Assembly: GCF_013030985.1 (NCBI RefSeq)
Contig: NZ_WPYP01000001.1
Location: forward strand, 806,001 to 870,000
Length of the DNA stretch: 64,000 nucleotides
DNA from: Ruegeria arenilitoris
GTDB lineage: Bacteria; Pseudomonadota; Alphaproteobacteria; Rhodobacterales; Rhodobacteraceae
Direction of reading: 5' to 3'
Positions 16,945-25,615 of the stretch are shown in pieces (position 1 is the first letter of the stretch; every line of letters begins with the position of its first letter). The translations under genes were made by a program, and so were the position numbers. The notes beneath the pieces were generated by a model that had not been told where the DNA came from, ran no database searches, and was given only the letters and a program-made list of their open reading frames with translations.

Positions 16945-18188
16945 TTTCAGGTTTCTCCAGTTTCCTTCGCTCCGGTTGGCTAAAACCGGTCGCCCCTGTT
17001 CTGGTCGGGGTAATGCTGGCCATGACATCGCCTCAGGCCGATGCGCAAAGCCTGTTTTCGCCGGCGATCAAGGTCAATCAGGATGTGATCACCTGGTACG
17101 AGCTGGGCCAGCGGCAACAATTCTTGACCGTTTTGGGTGCCCCCGGCGCGTCCGAGGACGAAGTGCGCAAGGCCCTGATCGACGACCGGCTGCGGAAGCA
17201 GGTCATGCGCGAGGCGGGGATTCAGGCCGCGCCCGAAGACGTTCAGGCGGGCATCGACCAATTTGCTGCGCGCGGGCAATTGTCGTCTGATGAGTTCCTG
17301 CAATTGCTGGCCGATCAGGGCGTTAGCCGCGAGACCGTTCGCGATTTCGTCGCCGACCAGATTACGTGGCGCGACTACGTCAGTGCGCGCTTCCTGTCGC
17401 AGGCACGCCCGACCGCTGATGAAATCAACCGCGCGCTGGGACAAACCGACAGCGGTGGCCTGCAGGTGCTGTTGTCCGAAATCATCATCCCGGTGAACCA
17501 GCAGACTGTGGCACAAGCCGAGCTGCTGGCAGAAGAGATTTCCGGGCTGGAAGGCTTTGACTCGTTTTCAGCGGCGGCAACACAGTTTTCGGCGGCTGCC
17601 ACGCGCGAAAATGGCGGGCGGCTGGACTGGTTGAACCTCTCAAGCCTGCCACCGGCCCTGCAACCGGTGATCATTGGCCTGAAGAACGGCGACATCACCC
17701 CACCGCTGAGCCTGCCCAACGCTATCGCCCTGTTCCAGATGCGCGGCCTGCGCGAGGTTGCAACAGGCGCCACCCGTTATTCCGAGATCGACTACGCGAT
17801 CTATAACATGGCCGGCGGCCGCAGCGCCGACACCTTGGCCAAAGCCGCCCGACTGAAGGAAGAGGTCGACACCTGCGATGACCTCTACGGTGTTGCCAAG
17901 GATCAACCGGCCGAAGTGCTGCAGCGTATTCAGGCCAGCCCCGGAGAAATTCCCCGCGACGTGGCGCTGGAGCTTGCCAAGCTGGATCTGAACGAGGTGT
18001 CCACGGCACTGACCCGCAACAACGGCCAGACGCTGATGTTCCTGATGCTGTGCACCCGCACCCGCGATCTGGGCGAAGAGACGTCGCGCACGGACGTGGC
18101 CAACGCGCTGACCCAGCAACGGCTCGAGGCCTTTTCCGAGAGCCTGCTGGCGCAGCTGCGCGCCGAAGCAATTATCGTCGAGCAATGA
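16935..18188 (+). CDS. surA: SurA-like periplasmic peptidyl-prolyl isomerase/chaperone
   Basis: The 417-residue protein has a signal peptide of about 38 residues ending QADA, a SurA N-terminal chaperone domain (IKVNQDVITWYELGQRQQFL, about 45-170), and a parvulin-like domain (LQVLLSEIIIP to about 275, with ENGGRLDWL). SurA escorts unfolded barrel proteins such as LptD to the Bam complex. Its position directly after lptD, with a 10-base overlap, and before pdxA is the normal alphaproteobacterial order. Only one parvulin domain is obvious, fewer than in E. coli SurA. Confidence 0.88.
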   Translation: MQLISGFSSFLRSGWLKPVAPVLVGVMLAMTSPQADAQSLFSPAIKVNQDVITWYELGQRQQFLTVLGAPGASEDEVRKALIDDRLRKQVMREAGIQAAPEDVQAGIDQFAARGQLSSDEFLQLLADQGVSRETVRDFVADQITWRDYVSARFLSQARPTADEINRALGQTDSGGLQVLLSEIIIPVNQQTVAQAELLAEEISGLEGFDSFSAAATQFSAAATRENGGRLDWLNLSSLPPALQPVIIGLKNGDITPPLSLPNAIALFQMRGLREVATGATRYSEIDYAIYNMAGGRSADTLAKAARLKEEVDTCDDLYGVAKDQPAEVLQRIQASPGEIPRDVALELAKLDLNEVSTALTRNNGQTLMFLMLCTRTRDLGEETSRTDVANALTQQRLEAFSESLLAQLRAEAIIVEQ

Positions 18189-19150
18189 CGGCCCCGATCG
18201 CGCTCAGCTGCGGAGATCCGGCCGGTATAGGCCCGGAAATTGCAGCCAAGGCGTGGTCGGACCTGCGCGACGCCTGCCCGTTCTTCTATATCGGTGACGC
18301 TGCCCATCTGCCGCCCGGCACACCGGTTGCGCGCATCTCGCACCCGTCCGAGGTTGCTGATGCCTGCGCCATCGCCCTGCCCGTTCTGCATCTGGATTTC
18401 CCGGCCCCCAATGTTCCGGGCCAACCCGACCCGGCCAACGCGCCCTATGTCATTGACGCGATCGAACAGGGTGTCTCGCTGGTTCAATCCGGTGCCGCGT
18501 CGGCATTGTGCACTGCCCCCATCCACAAAAAGGCACTGATCGACGGGGCCGGGTTTGCCTATCCCGGACATACCGAATTTCTGGCCGCCCTTGCGGATCG
18601 CAAACGGGTTGTGATGATGCTGGCCAGCGACCAGTTACGCGTGGTGCCTGCAACCATCCACATCCCTCTGTCGCAGGTGCCCTCAGCCCTGACGCCGGAC
18701 CTGCTGCGCGAGACGATCTCTATCACCGCTGAAGGCCTGCGCCGCCAGTTCGGCATCGCGCATCCGCGCATCGCCATTGCGGGCCTGAACCCTCATGCAG
18801 GCGAAGGCGGCAAGATGGGGCGGGAAGAGTTGGACTGGATCGCCCCATTGATCGACGATCTGTCCACCGACGGCTATACGGTTACCGGGCCGCATCCGGC
18901 GGATACGATGTTCCACGCCGCCGCCCGGGCGCGCTACGACGCGGCAATTGCGATGTACCACGATCAGGCGCTGATCCCGATCAAGACGCTGGATTTCGAC
19001 CGCGGTGTAAACGTGACACTGGGCCTGCCCTTCATCCGCACCTCGCCTGATCACGGCACCGCGCTGGACATCGCAGGCAAGGGCATCGCCACCCCCACAA
19101 GCCTGATCGAGGCGCTGAAACTGGCCCAACGCATGGCACAAAGCTCTTGA
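18185..19150 (+). CDS. pdxA: 4-hydroxythreonine-4-phosphate dehydrogenase
   Basis: The 321-residue enzyme of vitamin B6 synthesis oxidises 4-phosphohydroxy-L-threonine with NAD, using a divalent metal. SCGDPAGIGPE at the N-terminus, PGHTEFLA in the middle, LNPHAGEGGKMG and MYHDQALIPIK near the end are diagnostic. The open frame extends 45 codons into surA, but ATG at 18185 overlaps the surA stop (ATGA) and gives the family N-terminus. Placement between surA and rsmA is conserved in proteobacteria. Confidence 0.95.
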   Translation: MTAPIALSCGDPAGIGPEIAAKAWSDLRDACPFFYIGDAAHLPPGTPVARISHPSEVADACAIALPVLHLDFPAPNVPGQPDPANAPYVIDAIEQGVSLVQSGAASALCTAPIHKKALIDGAGFAYPGHTEFLAALADRKRVVMMLASDQLRVVPATIHIPLSQVPSALTPDLLRETISITAEGLRRQFGIAHPRIAIAGLNPHAGEGGKMGREELDWIAPLIDDLSTDGYTVTGPHPADTMFHAAARARYDAAIAMYHDQALIPIKTLDFDRGVNVTLGLPFIRTSPDHGTALDIAGKGIATPTSLIEALKLAQRMAQSS

Positions 19151-19186
19151 TCCTTCATCTGGCCCCAAATATCCCCGCCGGAGGCA
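19149..19186 (+). repeat. Dispersed intergenic repeat, copy 2
   Basis: GATC runs into CTTCATCTGGCCCC, then AAATATCCCC and GCCGGAGGC. It begins at the pdxA stop and lies upstream of rsmA. It shares the 11-base core with copies at 10363, 62797 (minus) and 62908 but lacks a long GC hairpin. Confidence 0.65.
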
Positions 19187-19234
19187 AAAAATCTCTGGCG
19201 CATGCCCCTCACCCTGCGCCACGGTAACCGGATC

Positions 19235-20077
19235 ATGAGCGCAATCGACAATCTCCCCCCTCTGCGCGAGGTCATCGCGACACATCAGCTCTCGGCGCGC
19301 AAGTCGCTGGGCCAGAACTTCCTGCTGGACCTGAATCTGACCGCCAAGATCGCGCGGCAAGCCGGAGACCTCACCGACTGCGACGTGCTGGAAATCGGCC
19401 CCGGCCCCGGTGGTCTGACCCGCGGGCTGCTGTCCGAAGGCGCACGCAAGGTTGTGGCCGTCGAAAAAGACACCCGCTGCATCGCTGCCCTGAACGACAT
19501 CGCAGCCGCCTACCCCGGCCGGCTTGAGGTGATCAACGGCGACGCGCTGGAAATCGACCCGCTGGCGCACCTGACCCCGCCGATCCGTATCGCAGCCAAC
19601 CTGCCCTACAATGTCGGTACTGAGCTTCTGGTCCGCTGGCTGACCCCGCCCGAATGGCCGACCTTCTGGCAAAGCCTGACCCTGATGTTCCAGCGCGAAG
19701 TGGCCGAGCGTATCGTCGCCCAACCCGGCAGCAAGGCCTATGGCCGCCTTGCCATCCTCGCCCAATGGCGGGCCGAGGCGCGCATCGCCATGTCTTTGCC
19801 CCCCGGCGCGTTCACTCCGCCACCCAAGGTCTCCAGCGCGGTGGTCCACCTGACCGCCCTGCCCGAGCCGCGTTACCCTGCCGACGCGGCGACCCTGTCA
19901 CGCGTCGTGGCTGCCGCCTTCAACCAGCGCCGCAAGATGTTGCGTGCCTCACTGAAAGGCGTCGCACCAGATATCGAAGATCGTCTGCTGGCGGCAGGCA
20001 TCCAGCCCACCGAACGGGCCGAGCAGGTCCCGCTCGAGGCGTTCTGCGCGCTGGCCCGCGAAGTCAAAAATAGCTGA
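19235..20077 (+). CDS. rsmA: 16S rRNA (adenine1518/1519-N6)-dimethyltransferase
   Basis: The 280-residue KsgA enzyme dimethylates two adenines near the 3' end of 16S rRNA during small-subunit assembly. SAM-binding motif [11 protein letters not shown] and the [11 protein letters not shown] catalytic motif are clear, as is [10 protein letters not shown] near the start and [14 protein letters not shown] near the end. ATG at 19235 ([13 protein letters not shown]) is preferred over 19202 because it matches the family N-terminus. A dispersed repeat separates it from pdxA, and a strong terminator follows it. Confidence 0.94.
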   Translation: MSAIDNLPPLREVIATHQLSARKSLGQNFLLDLNLTAKIARQAGDLTDCDVLEIGPGPGGLTRGLLSEGARKVVAVEKDTRCIAALNDIAAAYPGRLEVINGDALEIDPLAHLTPPIRIAANLPYNVGTELLVRWLTPPEWPTFWQSLTLMFQREVAERIVAQPGSKAYGRLAILAQWRAEARIAMSLPPGAFTPPPKVSSAVVHLTALPEPRYPADAATLSRVVAAAFNQRRKMLRASLKGVAPDIEDRLLAAGIQPTERAEQVPLEAFCALAREVKNS

Positions 20078-20092
20078 ACGCAAAAAGAAAAA

Positions 20093-20115
20093 GCCCCGGA
20101 ACCTCCGGGGCTTTT
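20093..20115. terminator. Bidirectional Rho-independent terminator
   Basis: GCCCCGGA (20093-20100), loop ACC, TCCGGGGC (20104-20111) then TTTT, with AAAAA before the left arm. It serves rsmA on the plus strand and the convergent DUF4167 gene on the minus strand. Confidence 0.9.
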
Positions 20116-20134
20116 ACAATTTCTGTACCAGTCG

Positions 20135-20713
20135 TTACTCGGCTGCTTCCGGAGCATCCCCATCCGTCTTGGGCGCATCCTCGGCAGGCGCTGCCTTGGG
20201 TTTACGTGCCCGTGGCTTACGCGCTGGTTTGTCCTTTTTCTCCGGCGCCGGGGCCGGCTCGGACCCTTTGCTTTCCGGCGTCTCGACCAAACCGCTTTCG
20301 GGTGCGGCCTCGGGCGTGCCGAAATCCATCACGTCGGGCTGCGGCGCATCGGCAGGGTCGGCCTGGCGGGCGGCTTCACGCTCCTGACGCTCGGCGCGCT
20401 CACGGTCACGTTCGGCCTGACGCTCGCGATTCTGGCGCTCTTGCTCTTCGCGGCGAGCTTCAATCTCGCGCTGCGCGTCGCTTAGAAGACGCAGGTAATG
20501 CTCGGCGTGTTGCTGAAAGTTCTCGGCAGCCACGCGGTCGTTCGACAGCTGGGCATCGCGCGCCAACTGATTGTATTTGTCAATGATCTGCTGGGGCGTA
20601 CCGCGCACCTTACCTTCGGGACCCGAGCTGTCAAAAACCCGGTTAACAACGTTGCCGCCAGAAGGACGATTGCGGTTATTCTTGGCCCGCGAGCGGGATT
20701 TGGAAGATCTCAT
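20135..20713 (-). CDS. DUF4167 domain protein
   Basis: The 192-residue protein starts with a very basic RSSKSRSRAKNNRNRP segment, followed by the conserved DUF4167 core (GTPQQIIDKYNQLARDAQLS, then AAENFQQHAEHYLRLLSD, about 38-80). A long charged coiled-coil (EARREEQERQNRERQAERDR) and a Pro/Ala/Lys-rich tail follow. The family is widespread in alphaproteobacteria beside prmC-prfA; its role is not established, though the composition suggests RNA or DNA binding. It is downstream of prmC on the same strand with a 243-base gap that holds no gene I can see. Confidence 0.88.
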   Translation of the reverse strand: MRSSKSRSRAKNNRNRPSGGNVVNRVFDSSGPEGKVRGTPQQIIDKYNQLARDAQLSNDRVAAENFQQHAEHYLRLLSDAQREIEARREEQERQNRERQAERDRERAERQEREAARQADPADAPQPDVMDFGTPEAAPESGLVETPESKGSEPAPAPEKKDKPARKPRARKPKAAPAEDAPKTDGDAPEAAE

Positions 20714-20956
20714 CTTACTTTACGTCAGCCTTGTCATTCGGTGCCGATGAAGTCGCGTCCTGCACTGCTCAATGGCTTTAGCCGTCACGCGATGTCGACT
20801 TTTTTGGGCTTGGCGTCAGGGGCCCGCTGAGACAGCGTCAACCTCTCCGACTATCTCTGAGTAAGCATGTCCAGCGCGCGCAGACAAGAGCTTTGTCCAA
20901 AAAATCGCAGCTTTTTTACATCAATCGGCGCTTTTTAGCCTCACCCAACGCCGCAA

Positions 20957-21799
20957 TTACGGCATTCTGGCCAGAACGACACGGTCGCGACCGTCCAGAT
21001 CGGGAATGATCCGCGTTTTGGTCAGGCCCGCAGCCTGAAACAGGGATGCGACGCTTTGGCCCTGGGTTGGGCCGATTTCGACCAGAATCCGCCCACCCGG
21101 CATCAGGAAGTCTGGCGCCGAGGCCGCGATATGGCGGTACGCGCCAAGCCCGTCACCCTCATCCGTCAGTGCCATGCGCGGCTCATGCTCGCGAACTTCG
21201 GGGGACAGCTCTTCCATTTCCGACAGCGAAATATAGGGCGGATTTGAAACAATCAGGTCAAACTCGCCTTCGATGTCCTCGAACCAGTCCGAGCGTAAAA
21301 TCTCGACCCGCTCCTGTACCTGATGCTGCACTGCGTTGGCGCTGGCCTGCAGGCAGGCGGATTCGCTCAGATCCGCGCCTACGCCCGAAGCACTGGTGCG
21401 CTCGGCCAGCAGCGTGATCAGGATGCAGCCGGAGCCGGTGCCCAGGTCCAGCACATGATCGAACGGCTCGCTCAGCGCCGCCTCGATCAGAGTCTCGGTT
21501 TCGGGCCGCGGGTCCAGCACATCGCGGCTGACCCGGAACTGGCGGCCGTAGAATTCGCGCTCACCCAGCAGATGAGACACCGGTACCCGAATGGCCCGCA
21601 GCGAGATCAACTGGTCATAGCGTTCGGCGATTTCGGGCGAGAGTTCCTCGGGCGCGATCAGTGTAACCCGGCTGGCCTCGATCCGCGCGGCATGGGCCAG
21701 CAGAATCCGCGCATCCCGTGCCGGATCAGCAACCCCTGCGGCCCGCAAGCGCGCGGTCGCTGCGACCATGGCCTGCGCCGCTGTCAACGCCGCAATCAC
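20957..21799 (-). CDS. prmC: Peptide chain release factor N5-glutamine methyltransferase
   Basis: The 280-residue HemK/PrmC enzyme methylates the glutamine of the GGQ motif in release factors. It shows a helical N-terminal domain, SAM motif [18 protein letters not shown] and the substrate-binding SNPPYIS. It overlaps the end of prfA by 4 bases (ATGA), so enzyme and substrate are made from one transcript. Confidence 0.95.
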   Translation of the reverse strand: MIAALTAAQAMVAATARLRAAGVADPARDARILLAHAARIEASRVTLIAPEELSPEIAERYDQLISLRAIRVPVSHLLGEREFYGRQFRVSRDVLDPRPETETLIEAALSEPFDHVLDLGTGSGCILITLLAERTSASGVGADLSESACLQASANAVQHQVQERVEILRSDWFEDIEGEFDLIVSNPPYISLSEMEELSPEVREHEPRMALTDEGDGLGAYRHIAASAPDFLMPGGRILVEIGPTQGQSVASLFQAAGLTKTRIIPDLDGRDRVVLARMP

Positions 21800-22851
21800 T
21801 GCGCCATCTCCGCCAGCAGGCGCGCCTGGTCATCGGCGGTCAGCGCGTCGATCACTTCGTCCAGATCGCCCTGCATCACCTGATCCAGCTTATACAGCGT
21901 CAAGTTGATGCGGTGATCCGTCATGCGGCCCTGCGGGAAGTTATAGGTCCTGATCCGCTCGGACCGGTCGCCCGACCCCACCTGACTGGCGCGATCTGCG
22001 GAACGTTCACTATCGATCCGCTGGCGTTCCATGTCGTACAGGCGCGTTTTCAGAACCTGCATCGCGATCTCACGATTGCGGTGCTGCGATTTCTCGGAGC
22101 TGGTCACGACCAAACCCGTCGGAAGGTGCGTGATCCGCACCGCCGAGTCGGTGGTGTTCACGTGCTGCCCACCCGCGCCGGAACTGCGCATAGTGTCGAT
22201 GCGGATGTCATTGGCGTCGATCTGAATGTCCACATCCTCGGCCTCGGGCAGAACCGCGACGGTCGCCGCAGACGTATGGATACGCCCGCCGCTTTCGGTT
22301 TCGGGCACGCGCTGCACGCGATGCACACCGGATTCGTATTTCATGCGGGCAAAGACATTGTCACCCTTGATATGGGCGACCACCTCTTTGATCCCGCCCA
22401 AATCCGAGGCCTGCTCCTCGATGATCTCAAACTGCCAGCCGCGCCCTTCGGCGTAGCGCTGGTACATGCGCAGCAAATCCCCTGCGAACAGCGCCGCCTC
22501 ATCCCCGCCGGTGCCGGGACGGATTTCCAGCATCGCGGGCCGCGCGTCGGCCTCATCCCGGGGCAGCAGTGCCAGTTGCAGGGCGTGTTCCGCCTGGGGG
22601 ATGCGGGCCTGAAGGTCGGGGATTTCCTCCTCGGCCAGCTCTTTCATGTCGGGGTCGGCCAGCATCACCTCGGCCTCGGCCAAATCGGCGACCAGTTGAC
22701 GCCAGGCCATGATCTGATCAACCACCGGCTTGAGATCCGAGTATTCCTTGGCCAAAGCCGCAATATCTCCGCCCGAGGCGCCATCGGCCATGGCGGCTTC
22801 GAGGTACTGGAATCGCTGGGTTATCTGCTCAAGGCGTTCTTCGGGGATCAT
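21796..22851 (-). CDS. prfA: Peptide chain release factor 1
   Basis: The 351-residue RF1 terminates translation at UAA and UAG. The peptidyl-hydrolysis motif GAGGQHVN and the stop-codon reading PET tripeptide (within [13 protein letters not shown]) are present, the latter distinguishing RF1 from RF2 (SPF). The open frame extends 78 codons upstream through the divergent small gene, but [18 protein letters not shown] is the family N-terminus. The ribosome site before it is weak. Followed by prmC with ATGA overlap. Confidence 0.95.
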   Translation of the reverse strand: MIPEERLEQITQRFQYLEAAMADGASGGDIAALAKEYSDLKPVVDQIMAWRQLVADLAEAEVMLADPDMKELAEEEIPDLQARIPQAEHALQLALLPRDEADARPAMLEIRPGTGGDEAALFAGDLLRMYQRYAEGRGWQFEIIEEQASDLGGIKEVVAHIKGDNVFARMKYESGVHRVQRVPETESGGRIHTSAATVAVLPEAEDVDIQIDANDIRIDTMRSSGAGGQHVNTTDSAVRITHLPTGLVVTSSEKSQHRNREIAMQVLKTRLYDMERQRIDSERSADRASQVGSGDRSERIRTYNFPQGRMTDHRINLTLYKLDQVMQGDLDEVIDALTADDQARLLAEMAQ

Positions 22852-22914
22852 CCGCGCGGTGTCTATCAATCCGAGGCTTTGGTCAAGGGCCGTCCCTGTG
22901 CTAAGCTGACGCGT

Positions 22915-23202
22915 ATGACACGTTTGGCGCTTGTATTCCTGCTGTGCGCGACCCCTGCCATGGCCGATGTTGTCGGCCCCAAAGGCAAGGTACAAGACTG
23001 TTATTGCACCGATAAATCGGGATCGCGTATCGAGTTGGGCGAGATGATCTGCCTGCAGGTCGATGGACGCATGTTCACCGCCCAATGTCAGATGTCGCTG
23101 AATGTGCCGATGTGGCGCGAAGTACAGGAGGGGTGTCTTTCGTCAGGGTTGGTTGATTGGCCCAAGCTTGATACCCCGACACTAGATCAGAACGCCACCT
23201 AG
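22915..23202 (+). CDS. Small exported cysteine-containing protein
   Basis: The 95-residue product has a clear signal peptide ([17 protein letters not shown], cut before DVV). The mature part carries five cysteines (CYC, ICL, QCQ, GCL), suggesting disulfides in the periplasm. It is divergent from prfA, whose start is 63 bases away. I do not recognise a family. The long frame it lies in (from 21718) is a shadow of prfA; the real start is the ATG at 22915. Confidence 0.7.
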   Translation: MTRLALVFLLCATPAMADVVGPKGKVQDCYCTDKSGSRIELGEMICLQVDGRMFTAQCQMSLNVPMWREVQEGCLSSGLVDWPKLDTPTLDQNAT

Positions 23203-23555
23203 CCGATCATAGGTCTTCCCAACGGCTTAACTTGCAATTTTTTGCGATACCGCCAAACTCCATACTCGGCGTAAAGGGTCAAAATCGCGCCAATAAGTAT
23301 GGAGCCTATAACCAACCTTGAAGCATTGCATTGAACGGTATTGCTCATAATGAACATGCCTGTACCCCAACCTCCGCCAAACAAGAGTAAGCCAAAAGTT
23401 ATGCGCGCGACCCTGCTTCTATAAGCAAACGGCCTCGGCTCGAAGCCAAAGTATCTTAGAACGCGGACGTCTGGAGTTGGTTTCGGAGACTTCTGCCAAC
23501 CGGCAGCTTGCAGCTTTGTGGCCGCTAGCTGGAGTTTTCTTTCATAGTCACTCAT
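23199..23555 (-). CDS. Hypothetical two-span membrane protein (118 aa)
   Basis: The N-terminal half is soluble (MSDYERKLQLAATKLQAAGW, then VRVLRYFGFEPRP); two hydrophobic spans follow (about 50-71 and 80-98), with a basic end RYRKKLQVKP. The layout resembles the DUF6404 group, but I am not certain. The region is visibly AT-richer than its neighbours: bases 23341-23400 have 27 G+C of 60. It converges with the small exported gene (4-base overlap) and is the last gene after the ureohydrolase operon. Confidence 0.65.
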   Translation of the reverse strand: MSDYERKLQLAATKLQAAGWQKSPKPTPDVRVLRYFGFEPRPFAYRSRVARITFGLLLFGGGWGTGMFIMSNTVQCNASRLVIGSILIGAILTLYAEYGVWRYRKKLQVKPLGRPMIG

Positions 23556-23590
23556 ACTACTTATTGGAGACTTTTTATAGGGATTTCAAC

Positions 23591-23995
23591 CTATTGCAGT
23601 TCAGCAAGCCATCCATCAACTCGGGTCTTGTTCACTCCAAAGTCTGATCGTCCAAACCTCAACCGACCATAAATGCGCAGAGTATCTCCGTCTTGCTGAG
23701 CAGTGGTATAATCGGGAAAGCCTACCGCTTTGGTGCGGGTGACATAGGTTATCATCCCCTCATCCACCGATCCGGCCAGCACAGCGGTGCGTGGCGTCCC
23801 CCTTGCGATGGCGTCCAGCAGAGCCAAGCCGTCCGGCCCGGTTTCAATCACCCGAAGGACGCCGCCTTGCATGTCGAGATCGGCCTCACCCACGGGTGCC
23901 ACATGCCATATCCCCGGGTCGGATGGGGCCAAACGAATATAGGCACCCACAAGCACCACCAAACCCACGATCAGCCAAAACACCGTTTTCTTCAT
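23591..23995 (-). CDS. DUF1499 family protein
   Basis: The 134-residue protein has one N-terminal membrane span (about 4-22, VFWLIVGLVVLVGAYIRLAP) and a DUF1499-like domain ending in GRLRFGRSDFGVNKTRV, the family's most conserved stretch. Its role is unknown; it is probably anchored in the inner membrane facing the periplasm. It follows speB by 63 bases on the same strand. Confidence 0.78.
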   Translation of the reverse strand: MKKTVFWLIVGLVVLVGAYIRLAPSDPGIWHVAPVGEADLDMQGGVLRVIETGPDGLALLDAIARGTPRTAVLAGSVDEGMITYVTRTKAVGFPDYTTAQQDGDTLRIYGRLRFGRSDFGVNKTRVDGWLAELQ

Positions 23996-24058
23996 CCCGA
24001 ACCCGTTCTTTTCGCAAGCGTTATTCGCAAAGGCGCGTCGGACAAGGTACCGATCCCC

Positions 24059-25006
24059 CTACCGTTGCGTCACGCCGGGCAAAATGCACAGCATCTCGAA
24101 CAGCAGGTTCGCGGCCGTCAGCGCCGTGTTGCCCGTGGGGTCATAGGGCGGAGAGACCTCAACCAGATCGCAGCCCACCACGTTCATCCCGGCCAGTGCA
24201 TGGATCAGTTGCAGCGCCTGCGGTGTCGTCAGACCTCCGATCTCGGGCGTTCCGGTGCCGGGTGCAAAGGACGGGTCCAGGCTGTCGATGTCATAGGAAA
24301 AATAGGTCGGGTGATCGCCGACCGTTTTGCGGATTTGTGAACCAATCTCGGTCAGGTTCTGCTGCCACAACTCCCACGCCGGGAACTGGCGGAAGCCCCA
24401 GCCCTTGGCCTCGGTAAAATCGCTGGCAGCATAGCCCGAGCCGCGAATGCCGATCTGGAAGGTCTTGTCGGGGACGATCAGCCCTTCTTCATAGGCGCGG
24501 CGAAATACTGTGCCGTGGGTTTCCTTCTCGCCGAACATCTCGTCATTCACATCCGCATGGGCATCTACATGCACCAGCGCCACCGGGCCGTGTTTGGCCG
24601 CAATCGCCCGCAGGATCGGCAGGGTGATCGAGTGGTCCCCTCCCATCGCAACAGGTGTCACACCCTGTGCCAGAACGGCGTCGTAGCTTTCCTTGATGAT
24701 CTTGAGGCTATCGGCCAAGGAGAAAGTATTGATCGCCAGATCGCCGATATCCGCAATTTGCAGGCTGTCGAACGGAGCAGCGGAATTGGCCATGTTATAG
24801 GGCCGGATCATCGCGCTTTCGCTGCGAATCTGCTTTGGTCCAAACCGCGTGCCCGACCGCCACGAGGTGCCGATATCCATCGGAATGCCCAGCACGGCCA
24901 CATCCAGCCCGGCCAATGTATCCGCCTGCGGCAGGCGCATAAATGTGTTCGGCCCGGAAAATCGCGCCAGATCATTGCCGCTGATCGGTTGGTTGAAGTC
25001 TGTCAT
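24059..25006 (-). CDS. speB: Agmatinase-family ureohydrolase 1
   Basis: The 315-residue enzyme has all metal-binding motifs of the arginase/agmatinase fold: GGDHSITLP, VDAHADVN and SYDIDSLDPSFAPG. Agmatinases release urea from agmatine to make putrescine, but guanidinobutyrase and other guanidino hydrolases look the same at this level, so the substrate is open. GAGGAA precedes ATG at 25006; an open frame from TTG at 25021 is less likely. It is the fourth gene of a minus-strand series after an M20 hydrolase, a second ureohydrolase and an unknown gene. Confidence 0.88.
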   Translation of the reverse strand: MTDFNQPISGNDLARFSGPNTFMRLPQADTLAGLDVAVLGIPMDIGTSWRSGTRFGPKQIRSESAMIRPYNMANSAAPFDSLQIADIGDLAINTFSLADSLKIIKESYDAVLAQGVTPVAMGGDHSITLPILRAIAAKHGPVALVHVDAHADVNDEMFGEKETHGTVFRRAYEEGLIVPDKTFQIGIRGSGYAASDFTEAKGWGFRQFPAWELWQQNLTEIGSQIRKTVGDHPTYFSYDIDSLDPSFAPGTGTPEIGGLTTPQALQLIHALAGMNVVGCDLVEVSPPYDPTGNTALTAANLLFEMLCILPGVTQR

Positions 25007-25039
25007 TTTGTTCCTCGACAAGCCCCTCAGAACATTGCT

Positions 25040-25615
25040 TTACGAACCGTTTAGAAGTTCCTGCAAATTTTCCGAAATCTGATCATCAATTCGATAAGAA
25101 ACACTTAATTCCGTCTGAGATTCCGCGTCTGAAGCAAATCGCACATAACTTACACCCCAACGCCTTTCGTCCCCGACAGGATGGCTCTCCCAAAACAGAA
25201 AGGCAGGCCACGCGTCTGCACCTGTCCAGTCTTGACCCTTGCTTGTATCGTAGGGTGTAAGATCAGGAAGAGTTTTTCCGATTAGGCCAGCAACCGCAGC
25301 ATCATACGCCTTGCGCTCTTCATGAGTCATCGGCTTCAAAGCATCGGAAACCGAGCAAGTACTGTTACTGTATCGTAAGAGTAGCGTCGTGTCCGGTTCG
25401 ACCCAAGCCAAACCGTCAGCGCGTTCAAGGCGCACCAAGTTCTTACCCGGATCAATAACCCGCAGGCTGGCAAAAGAAACACAGTACTCTTCGAACAGGT
25501 TCATCGCGGTTTGAACCCGATTAACCGGCTGCTGGAAAAGACCACGCCCGAAAAAACCGACAGGTAGGCCAACGGCAACTATACCCGCCCAGATCATTAT
25601 CTTCTGCCGTTTCAT
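25040..25615 (-). CDS. Hypothetical membrane-anchored protein (191 aa)
   Basis: One N-terminal span (KIMIWAGIVAVGLPVGFFG, about 4-23) is followed by a periplasmic or extracellular domain with two cysteines (EEYCVSF, NSTCSVS). I do not recognise the domain. ATG at 25615 overlaps the stop of ureohydrolase 2 (ATGA), so it is translated in the operon. The region is AT-rich: 24, 32 and 27 G+C per 60 bases in the lines at 25081, 25141 and 25321, against a background near 36. It looks like a later insertion between the two ureohydrolases. Confidence 0.65.
   Translation of the reverse strand: MKRQKIMIWAGIVAVGLPVGFFGRGLFQQPVNRVQTAMNLFEEYCVSFASLRVIDPGKNLVRLERADGLAWVEPDTTLLLRYSNSTCSVSDALKPMTHEERKAYDAAVAGLIGKTLPDLTPYDTSKGQDWTGADAWPAFLFWESHPVGDERRWGVSYVRFASDAESQTELSVSYRIDDQISENLQELLNGS

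Noticed and set aside
20714..20956. Possible small gene or RNA between prmC and the DUF4167 gene
   Set aside because: No frame with a start and ribosome site, and only weak A/T-symmetrical stretches (AAAAAATCGCAGCTTTTTT) that do not form a good hairpin.
21796..23085. Extended N-terminus of release factor 1
   Set aside because: The extra 78 codons are antisense to the small exported gene; RF1 begins at [10 protein letters not shown].
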